Assembly: GCA_016789705.1 (NCBI GenBank)
Contig: JAEUQR010000150.1
Location: 1-47,434, forward strand
Direction of reading: 5' to 3'
Origin: Acidobacteriota bacterium
GTDB taxonomy: Bacteria; Acidobacteriota; Vicinamibacteria; Vicinamibacterales; UBA2999
Length of the DNA stretch: 47,434 bases
A program made the translations under genes and the position numbers. Positions 41,715-47,434 of this stretch are shown in pieces (the stretch's first letter is position 1; each line of letters starts with the position of its first letter). The notes beneath the pieces were generated by a model, which had not been told where the DNA came from, made no database searches, and saw only the letters and a list, made by a program, of their open reading frames with translations.

Positions 41715-42032
41715 GTGCTGACGTTCATCGAGACCAAGCTCTTCACGTCGCTGGTCGGGCAGTATCTCTCGGACGACGAATACGCAACGCTGCAGCAGGC
41801 GCTGACCGACAGTCCGGACGCTGGCGACGTGATTCGCGGATCTGGCGGCGTCCGCAAGCTTCGCTGGGGCCTCGCCGGCCGCGGCAAACGTGGCGGAATT
41901 CGGGTGATTTACTACCTGCGGTCACGACAGGGAGAGATCTGGATGCTCACGCTCTACGCCAAGAACGAGGTCGAGAGCATCCCGGGACACGTCTTGAAGA
42001 AGATCAAGGAGGAGATCGATGGCGGCGCCTAA
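41715..42032 (+). CDS. RelE/HigB-type toxin
   Basis: The product is 105 aa from GTG 41715, the position where the family begins (LTFIETKLFTSLVGQYLSDD). Characteristic segments follow: GDVIRGSGGVRKLRW, GKRGGIRVIYYL and MLTLYAKNE. Such RelE-superfamily proteins are usually ribosome-dependent mRNA endonucleases. The mRNA would have almost no leader and no Shine-Dalgarno sequence. It overlaps the antitoxin gene by 14 bases. The toxin-first order is that of higBA-like systems. Confidence 0.88.
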   Translation: MLTFIETKLFTSLVGQYLSDDEYATLQQALTDSPDAGDVIRGSGGVRKLRWGLAGRGKRGGIRVIYYLRSRQGEIWMLTLYAKNEVESIPGHVLKKIKEEIDGGA

Positions 42033-42291
42033 GCGCAACGTCGGGCGGGAGATTCTAGACGGCCTCCGGCAGCTCAAGCGGGGTGAGCAGGGCCGCGTCA
42101 CCACGGTGCCGTCCGTCGCGTCCATCCGCGAAGGCACGGGGCTATCTCAGCCGCGCTTCGCTGAACTGCTGGGCGTATCGGTGCGCACGCTGCAGGAATG
42201 GGAGCAGGGTCGCCGCGCGCCCTCCGGCGCGGCACGAACCCTTCTGCTCATCGCCGCCAAGAATCCGCGCGCGCTCCTTGACGTGGCGTAG
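42019..42291 (+). CDS. XRE-family HTH antitoxin
   Basis: The product is 90 aa. The helix-turn-helix is GLSQPRFAELLGVSVRTLQE (about 41-60), followed by WEQGRRAPSGAARTLLLIA and ending NPRALLDV, as in HigA/NadS-type antitoxins. GAGGAG lies 5 bases before ATG 42019, inside the toxin gene. It presumably binds the toxin and the palindrome at 41683-41701. The same sequence, frameshifted, lies at about 38490-38706. Confidence 0.9.
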   Translation: MAAPKRNVGREILDGLRQLKRGEQGRVTTVPSVASIREGTGLSQPRFAELLGVSVRTLQEWEQGRRAPSGAARTLLLIAAKNPRALLDVA

Positions 42292-42590
42292 CAGCGGCCT
42301 CCCGCCCGCCATCAGTAGGTTACCGATCTCGCGCTTTTCGCATTCAACTCCCGCTGACCACGACGATCGTGTCCCTCGCTCAGTTCGTGTCTACGGCCAC
42401 GACGTTCGCTCGTCGATAACCTGACGAGCGACGCGCCACGCGGGCATCTCCGTGCACGGACTCGGCCACTTACTCAAGCTCTTCTACCGCGACTTCGGGC
42501 CGCTCGGCGAACGTCGAGCAGAGCGAAAAAAAACGGATGCCATGACACTCCCGAAGGCTGATACGTCACGATCGTACCAGCGATCGGGCG
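42292..42590. other. Trailing flank of module copy B and island end
   Basis: This stretch of about 300 bases has no gene. It holds the repeated flank (42319-42410), a perfect 8-bp hairpin CGCTCGTC/GACGAGCG (42407-42430) without T-tract, a run of eight A (about 42528-42535) and CGATCG repeated 6 bases apart (about 42570-42587). High G+C coding sequence resumes at 42591, so the accessory region probably ends here. Confidence 0.5.
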
Positions 42591-43490
42591 TCAGGCCGCC
42601 GTGATCCGCACGCGCGTGCCCCAGGGGTCGGTCACGACCGCACTCTCCCCATCAATCACCGTAGGTGCGCCAGCGGCGGCCATGCGCTGGCCGATCGCGG
42701 CAGCGTCCGCCGCGGTCGGTACGATCAGGGTCCATTCCACGAGCTGTGCCTGATCCGCAGCCGGCGCGGGCCCCGGCGCCCACGTGTTGGTGCCCAGGTG
42801 ATGGTGGTAGCCGCCCGCCGAGAAGAAGAGCGCGCCGGGATAACTCCACGTCGTCAGATCCAGACCGAGCGCACGCCGGTAGAACGTGTCGGACACCTGG
42901 AGGTCGCCGACGTGCAGGTGGACGTGCCCCATCACCGTGCCTGCCGGCATGCCGGTCCACGGCGTGTCGCCAGCCGCCGCCACGAGCGCGTGCGCGTCGA
43001 GGGGCTCGGTCGCCATCACGAGTTGCCCGTCCGCGTACTGCCACGTGTCGGGCGATCGATCGGCATACACCTCGATGCCGAGTCCGTCGGGGTCCGAAAG
43101 ATAGAGCGCTTCGCTCACCAGGTGATCCGACATGCCGGCCTGTTCGCCGCGGGCCGCGAGATGCGCTAGGAAGCGGCCGAGCGCCGCGCGGTCGGGCAGC
43201 AGGATCGCGAAGTGGAAGAGCCCGAAGGTCCCCCGCCGGCGCGCCGGTGTCGTGCCGGGCACGGCGTGCAGGGTCACGAGCGGCGTGGCGCCGTCGGCCG
43301 CACCGAACTGCACGGTGTCGGCCGTGGCGGCGATCTCACGCATCCCCAGCACGTCGCGGTAATACGCACGGGATCGCGCCAGGTCTGACACCTGCAACCG
43401 CACCCCCCCCACGTGTGCGGCCTCCGGCAGGCGGACGTCAGGGGGAGCGGCGCCTTCGAGGGCGGTGGACGACGGGCGTGTTGACGACAT
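42591..43490 (-). CDS. Two-domain VOC protein, CatE-like ring-cleaving dioxygenase family
   Basis: The product is 299 aa from ATG 43490, with AAGGAG 4 bases upstream. Two vicinal-oxygen-chelate domains are seen, about 25-145 (VGGVRLQVSDLARSRAYYRD, LFHFAILLPDR, SEALYLSDPDGLGIEVYADR) and about 165-285 (GHVHLHVGDLQVSDTFYRRA, GYHHHLGTNTWA). The second carries the His/His/Glu-type metal positions of extradiol dioxygenases such as Bacillus CatE. Cleavage of catechol-like compounds or a glyoxalase-type reaction is possible; the substrate is unknown. It is monocistronic as far as seen. Confidence 0.85.
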   Translation of the reverse strand: MSSTRPSSTALEGAAPPDVRLPEAAHVGGVRLQVSDLARSRAYYRDVLGMREIAATADTVQFGAADGATPLVTLHAVPGTTPARRRGTFGLFHFAILLPDRAALGRFLAHLAARGEQAGMSDHLVSEALYLSDPDGLGIEVYADRSPDTWQYADGQLVMATEPLDAHALVAAAGDTPWTGMPAGTVMGHVHLHVGDLQVSDTFYRRALGLDLTTWSYPGALFFSAGGYHHHLGTNTWAPGPAPAADQAQLVEWTLIVPTAADAAAIGQRMAAAGAPTVIDGESAVVTDPWGTRVRITAA

Positions 43491-43680
43491 GCGGCTCCTT
43501 TGGCGGCGACCACTCCTCTGACGCCGGTGGCTCCAGACAAGTGTCATCACACTCACTCGCCATGGACCGCACCGGCCGCCCCTCGCACTCGCGGGCTCGG
43601 GGCGCCACCGGCCGGGCGCGCCAGCCGGCGCGCCTCGTGTTAACGTGCCGGGGCGTGCCTGCGCGGGCCGCGGGAGCCAT

Positions 43681-44850
43681 ATGCACAAGGGCCTGCTCGT
43701 CGCCATGAGTCTCTGGATTGCCGGCTGCGGCACGGCGCCGCCGGCCGCGCGCGCGGTCGTCTGGCCCACGAAAGACTGGGCCGTCTCCACGCCCGAAGCC
43801 GAGGGGCTCGACGCCGCGCCGCTCGCCACGCTCGACCGCGAGTTCGCCAGCGGCGCACACGGCCAGGTCACCGGCCTGCTCGTGACACGGCGCGGCCGCG
43901 TCGTCTTCGAACGGCAGTACACGCACGACTTCGATCGCCTCTTCGAGGGCCGCGATCCGGTGCGCGGCGCCTACAACTACTACGACCCCGACTGGCACCC
44001 CTACTACCAGCACGGCCGCCTGCACACGATGCAGTCGGTCAGCAAGAGTGTCACCTCGGCGCTTGTCGGCATCGCCATCGGCCGCGGGGAACTGCCGCCG
44101 GTCTCGACGAAGGTGATGCCCCTCTTCTCCACGTTCCGCCAGCCGCCGCCCGACGCGCGGCGCGATGGCATGACCCTCGAGCACGTGCTCACGATGACCA
44201 CCGGCATCCAGTGGGACGAGAGCACGGTCGCTTACACCGATCCCGCCAACAGCTGCGCCAACATGGAGAAGAGCCCCGACTGGATCCAGTTCGTGCTCGA
44301 CCAGCCGATGGCCGACGCGCCCGGCACCCGCTTCGTCTACAACAGCGGCGCCACCGAGCTGCTCTCACAGCTCCTGAAACAGGGCACCGGGAAACACGCG
44401 CACGAGTACGCGGCCGAACACCTCTTCGCGCCGCTCGGCATCACCGACACCTACTGGAAGACGACGCCCACGGGCCTGGCCGACACCGAAGGCGGCCTGT
44501 ATCTCACAGCGCGCGACCTCGCGAAGATCGGCTACCTCTATCTGAACGACGGCGTCTGGGAGGGCACGCGCCTGCTGCCCGAGGGCTGGGTGGCGAAGTC
44601 CACGACGCCGCTGGTCGACACGCGGCCCGGCCAGGCGCGATCGCGCAAGTACGGGTATCAGTGGTGGGTGCTGCCCACGGTCACCGGCACGACCACGGCG
44701 TACGCGGCGCTCGGCTACGGCGGACAGCGGCTCATCGTCGTGCCTGAACTCGAGCTGGTCGCCGTCGTGACCGGCTGGAACATCTACGACCATCCAGAAG
44801 TGGCGCCCTATACCGCACTCGACCGGCTCCTCGAGGCCGTGCGTCGCTGA
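43681..44850 (+). CDS. Serine beta-lactamase-like hydrolase lipoprotein
   Basis: The product is 389 aa. GGGAG lies 6 bases before ATG 43681. A lipoprotein signal ends SLWIAGC. The beta-lactamase/class C esterase fold has Ser119-Val-Ser-Lys122 (SxxK nucleophile motif), the tyrosine motif FVYNSGATELL in place of YxN, and GYGGQRLIVVPELELVAVV near the C-terminus in the KTG strand position. It is closest in style to 6-aminohexanoate-dimer-hydrolase-like and esterase-type members, not to resistance enzymes. It probably acts on an amide or ester in the periplasm. The histidine kinase gene follows after 14 bases. Confidence 0.88.
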   Translation: MHKGLLVAMSLWIAGCGTAPPAARAVVWPTKDWAVSTPEAEGLDAAPLATLDREFASGAHGQVTGLLVTRRGRVVFERQYTHDFDRLFEGRDPVRGAYNYYDPDWHPYYQHGRLHTMQSVSKSVTSALVGIAIGRGELPPVSTKVMPLFSTFRQPPPDARRDGMTLEHVLTMTTGIQWDESTVAYTDPANSCANMEKSPDWIQFVLDQPMADAPGTRFVYNSGATELLSQLLKQGTGKHAHEYAAEHLFAPLGITDTYWKTTPTGLADTEGGLYLTARDLAKIGYLYLNDGVWEGTRLLPEGWVAKSTTPLVDTRPGQARSRKYGYQWWVLPTVTGTTTAYAALGYGGQRLIVVPELELVAVVTGWNIYDHPEVAPYTALDRLLEAVRR

Positions 44851-44864
44851 CGACGCGCACGGCC

Positions 44865-46628
44865 ATGCAGACCGAGAGTCGACCGCCGCTGGCGATCCCG
44901 GCCGCCCCAGCGTGGATCGCAGCATTCGAGACCGCGCCGGGCTGGCTGCGCTGGTCGGGCGCCGCGCTGCTCGGCTACACGCTCTTCCTGCTCACCCCCA
45001 CGGGCGCCCGCATGGACGGCACGGCCGGGTCGTCCCTCGCCAGCGCGATCCGACTCTGCATCGAGGGCACGGCGCTGCTCTGGGCGTGCCGGCGCGCGGA
45101 TCTGCCGCTGCGCTTCGTGCGCTCGTTCCAGATCGCCGGTTGGACGTCGTTCGCTACGGCGTTCAACTACATGCTGCTGGTGCCCCAGCAGCTCGGCGGC
45201 CCGACGATCGTCTCGCCCACCGTGGATTCGGCCCTGACGGTGCTTGGTTACGGCGGCACGCTGCTGTCACTGCTCGTCTACCCGCGGGCGCCGGCGCGGC
45301 CGGGCGAACACTCCGCCCTCGCCATCGATACACTCGTGACCACCGCCGGCCTCGGCCTGCTCGGCTGGACGTTCGTCACCGAGACGAGCGCCGGCCGCGC
45401 CCTCGATCCGGTGGCGCAGTCGTTCATCCAGGCCTTCGGCGTGGCGCAGGTGGCGATGATCGCCGGACTGAACGTGATGATCGTGCGCGGCCTGGCGGTA
45501 CCCTCCCCGCGCGCGTTCTGGTGGTACGTCTCGGGCCTGGCACTCTATCTGCCGGTCATCTTCCTCACGCAGTTGAATGCGGCGGGGCTCGTGCCGAACT
45601 GGCCGATCGACATCGCCTACTACGGCGGCGTGCTGCCCACGCTCGTCGCCTGCCACGCGGTGCGCACCGATCCGATGACCCACGCCGGCCACACCGGGCC
45701 GACCTGGCTGCGCGATCTGAATCCGGTGCCGCTCGTGATGCCGCTCTTCGTCGGCATCGCGCTGCTGGCGACACTCGTCGTCGGCCCCGCCGACAAGGCG
45801 CTGCCGCTCGCTGCCACGCTCGTCGCCATCTCGCTCCTCCTCGCCGTGCGGCTACTGCTCTCGGCGCATCACACGGCCGCACTCGGACGCGCCGAAGCGG
45901 CGCGCGAACAACGCCGGCAGGCCGATCGCCTGAAGGCCATCGGCCGGCTCGCCGGCGGCATCGCGCACGAGTTCAACAACCTGATGGCGCGCGTCATCGG
46001 CAACACCGAGCTCGGCGAGGCGTCCCTGCCCGCCGGGGCCGAGGCCCGCGAGCACTTCGTGCGGGCACGCACGGCGGCCCTGCGCGCGGCGGACCTCACG
46101 AGCCAGCTGCTCGCCTTCAGCGGTCAGCAGGTGACGCGTCTCGAGATCGTGGACGCCGAAGCCACGGTGCACGCCTGTTACAACCGCGTGGTGCACGGCC
46201 TGCCCACCGGGATCGCGCCCGCGTTGCAGCGCGGCCACGGTCCCTACGCCGTCTTCGCCGACGCCGGGCAACTGAGCGCGGCGCTCGAGCAGGTGCTCGA
46301 CAACGCCGTCGAGGCCATGGCACAGGGCGGACCCCTGACCGTGCGCGTGGGCCGCGAACACGTGCGCGACGGCCTGCGCCTGGCGCAGCTCGCCGTGCCC
46401 CCCGGCGACTACGTGGTCATCGCGGTGAGCGACAGCGGCGTCGGCATGACGGCCGAGGCCGTCGCCGTCGCCTGCGACCCGTTCTACTCGACCAAGCCCG
46501 CCCATCTCGGCGCCGGGCTCGGCTTGGCCTCGGTGCACGGCTTCATCGCCGCGCACTCCGGCGGCCTGACCATCGAGAGCGCACCCGGCCTCGGCACGAC
46601 CGTCCGTTTCTATCTGCCGGCCGCCTAG
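44865..46628 (+). CDS. Membrane sensor histidine kinase without receiver domain
   Basis: The product is 587 aa. About ten hydrophobic segments fill residues 25-335 with no recognised sensor domain. Then comes a short coiled linker and the dimerisation/phosphoacceptor region with His368 in GGIAHEFNNLMARVIG, the NtrB-like type. The ATP-binding domain has the N box EQVLDNAVEAM, DSGVGM, FYSTKPAHLGAGLGLA and GLGTTVRFYLP. It autophosphorylates and should pass phosphate to a response regulator, but none is adjacent. It starts 14 bases after the serine hydrolase gene and may be coexpressed with it. Confidence 0.9.
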   Translation: MQTESRPPLAIPAAPAWIAAFETAPGWLRWSGAALLGYTLFLLTPTGARMDGTAGSSLASAIRLCIEGTALLWACRRADLPLRFVRSFQIAGWTSFATAFNYMLLVPQQLGGPTIVSPTVDSALTVLGYGGTLLSLLVYPRAPARPGEHSALAIDTLVTTAGLGLLGWTFVTETSAGRALDPVAQSFIQAFGVAQVAMIAGLNVMIVRGLAVPSPRAFWWYVSGLALYLPVIFLTQLNAAGLVPNWPIDIAYYGGVLPTLVACHAVRTDPMTHAGHTGPTWLRDLNPVPLVMPLFVGIALLATLVVGPADKALPLAATLVAISLLLAVRLLLSAHHTAALGRAEAAREQRRQADRLKAIGRLAGGIAHEFNNLMARVIGNTELGEASLPAGAEAREHFVRARTAALRAADLTSQLLAFSGQQVTRLEIVDAEATVHACYNRVVHGLPTGIAPALQRGHGPYAVFADAGQLSAALEQVLDNAVEAMAQGGPLTVRVGREHVRDGLRLAQLAVPPGDYVVIAVSDSGVGMTAEAVAVACDPFYSTKPAHLGAGLGLASVHGFIAAHSGGLTIESAPGLGTTVRFYLPAA

Positions 46629-46662
46629 GTCGGCGGGCCGGTCGCGCGGGCCAGGCGCGGAC

Positions 46663-46671
46663 TGGTAGAAT
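46663..46671 (+). promoter_or_regulatory. Extended -10 of the 46679 gene, near-leaderless
   Basis: TGG-TAGAAT (46663-46671) stands 7 bases before ATG 46679, and no Shine-Dalgarno sequence is present. Transcription would start at or beside the start codon. Confidence 0.55.
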
Positions 46672-46678
46672 CGCGCGC

Positions 46679-47083
46679 ATGCCTCCGTCCGGCATCACCC
46701 TGACCGGGACACTCGTCCGCATCGGCCTTGCGCTGGCGCTCGTCATCGGCACGTTCAACCCGACGGGCTACTCGCTGTTCCACTGGATCACCGAAGCGCC
46801 GGTCGCGGTCACGCCCGGCAAGGCGCTGGCCGTGCTGGCACTGGCCATCGGCTGGGTCGTGTGTCTGCGCACGGCGTTCATCTCCCTGGGCAAGATCGGC
46901 CTCGTCCTCGGCCTGGCGCTCTTCTCGGTGCTGGTGTGGTTCCTCGTGGACCACGACATGGTCAGCCTCACCGGGTCGGGCATCGTCTGGGTGGGCCTCG
47001 TCGTCGTCGGTGTGCTGCTCGGCATCGGCCTCTCGTGGTCGCTGCTGCGGGCGAAGGCCACCGGCCAGGTCGAAGTGAACTGA
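46679..47083 (+). CDS. Small membrane protein, DUF6524-like
   Basis: The product is 134 aa with four predicted transmembrane helices (about 10-24, 45-60, 68-90, 98-118). The segment GTFNPTGYSLFHWI after the first helix resembles proteins of a family I remember as DUF6524; this is from memory only. The first and third helices are followed by short charged turns. There is no known function. It converges on the regulator gene at the window end with 12 bases between the stop codons. Confidence 0.7.
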   Translation: MPPSGITLTGTLVRIGLALALVIGTFNPTGYSLFHWITEAPVAVTPGKALAVLALAIGWVVCLRTAFISLGKIGLVLGLALFSVLVWFLVDHDMVSLTGSGIVWVGLVVVGVLLGIGLSWSLLRAKATGQVEVN

Positions 47084-47095
47084 CGGCGGCGGCGG

Positions 47096-47434
47096 TCACG
47101 CCGGCGATGCGGCGCGGGCGGCGAGGCGCTGCTTCATCGTGGGCGGCGAGAGTCCCATGAGGGCGGCCGCATGGGCGACCGGGCTCGGTGCGATCGCCAG
47201 CACGATCTCGAGCAGCAGCGACTCGGCGCGATCCGCCAGCGCGTCGCTCGGCAGATCGGGCGCGCCGACGACCGCCGCGAGCGCCGCCTTCACGGCATTC
47301 CACGTCGCCGGGCGGGCCGTGAGCGACCGATCGGTCTCGGCGTGCCGCAGACGGCGCGCGAAGGTGGTCTGCGGCAGCCCGATGCGGGCGGCGGCGCGGG
47401 CGCCGATGCCGGCCGCCTGTTCGTGCGCCACGAG
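47096..47434 (-). CDS. C-terminal end of a transcriptional regulator with Fis-like HTH, 5' end outside window
   Basis: The frame is open to the window edge; 112 codons are seen. The C-terminus has two helix-turn-helix-like segments: GARAAARIGLPQTTFARRLR and PVAHAAALMGLSPPTMKQRL, the latter like the Fis-type domain ending sigma54-dependent activators. The missing part probably holds the effector domains. Position next to an orphan histidine kinase makes it a possible partner, but nothing seen here proves a receiver domain. Confidence 0.55.
   Translation of the reverse strand, partial: LVAHEQAAGIGARAAARIGLPQTTFARRLRHAETDRSLTARPATWNAVKAALAAVVGAPDLPSDALADRAESLLLEIVLAIAPSPVAHAAALMGLSPPTMKQRLAARAASPA

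Larger units (their letters stand above)
41536..42415. repeat. Module copy B: direct repeat of the toxin-antitoxin-like block
   Basis: This block is homologous to 38048-38835. It keeps the intact plus-strand toxin and antitoxin but has lost the inside of the minus-strand HTH gene. The trailing flank (42319-42410) shares GTTACCGATCTCGCGCTTTT and GTGTCTACGGCCACGA with copy A. Confidence 0.75.

Noticed and set aside
37835..42590. CRISPR array or insertion sequence in the accessory region
   Set aside because: The repeats are two to three dispersed copies, not regularly spaced; there is no transposase, no terminal inverted repeat pair and no cas gene.
43540..43553. AGTGT-CATC-ACACT as operator between the VOC and serine hydrolase genes
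   Set aside because: Arms of five bases are expected by chance, and no convincing promoter boxes surround it.
43681..44850. Antibiotic-resistance class C beta-lactamase
   Set aside because: The tyrosine motif is YNS rather than YxN and the surroundings and lipobox fit general serine esterase or amidase relatives; no resistance role can be claimed.

Overview
The window is about 70 percent G+C, with dense genes, overlapping stop/start codons, a large Oar-type TonB-dependent receptor, several FG-GAP/ASPIC-UnbV (CRTAC1-type) proteins and many GT-C-like membrane proteins. This combination, with no Actinobacterial or typical Proteobacterial marker genes, suggests an Acidobacteriota chromosome, most likely of the Vicinamibacteria type. 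The assignment is inference from gene content only.

Bases 1-9450 are housekeeping. The order is the end of an envC-like gene, an S41-family protein, tRNA-Val, then thrS-infC-rpmI-rplT, a strong terminator, pheS-pheT and zapB-like/zapA. infC starts with AUC, and PheT lacks the usual tRNA-binding insertion. The S41 protein has lost both catalytic residues, so it sits beside a non-hydrolytic LytM protein as a pair of apparently dead enzymes.

Bases 9440-21910 are an envelope and secretion region. One FG-GAP protein converges on a five-gene minus-strand operon: Oar-like TonB receptor, small membrane protein, FG-GAP lipoprotein, TPR lipoprotein, and a fused IPT/SurA-like/DsbA-fold protein without its cysteines. 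The last four genes are joined by 4-base stop/start overlaps. Divergent to it is a secreted cytochrome c/copper-monooxygenase-like protein with a partner of unknown function.

Bases 21910-37180 hold a 6S RNA gene with a consensus promoter, thiL, a 3D-domain protein, cstA and an outer-membrane barrel. They are followed by a cluster of three GT-C-like membrane proteins and a methyltransferase, then a soluble lytic transglycosylase coupled to a coiled-coil/GAF-like protein.

Bases 37480-42590 start with tmRNA (tag ADNQYALAA) and continue into a lower-G+C accessory region, interpreted as a decayed island at the ssrA 3' end. A 15-base copy of the tmRNA 3' end lies 145 bases downstream. The region carries two direct copies of a toxin-antitoxin-like module that have decayed in complementary ways, flanking an exported methyltransferase pseudogene and a secreted FN3 protein.

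Bases 42590-47434 return to high G+C: a two-domain VOC protein, a serine hydrolase, an orphan membrane histidine kinase, a small membrane protein and the end of a regulator with a Fis-like helix-turn-helix. Several genes (cstA, the 30301 gene, the 46679 gene, the toxin and perhaps pheS) have a -10-like hexamer 7-11 bases before the start codon and little or no ribosome binding site, which suggests leaderless transcripts.
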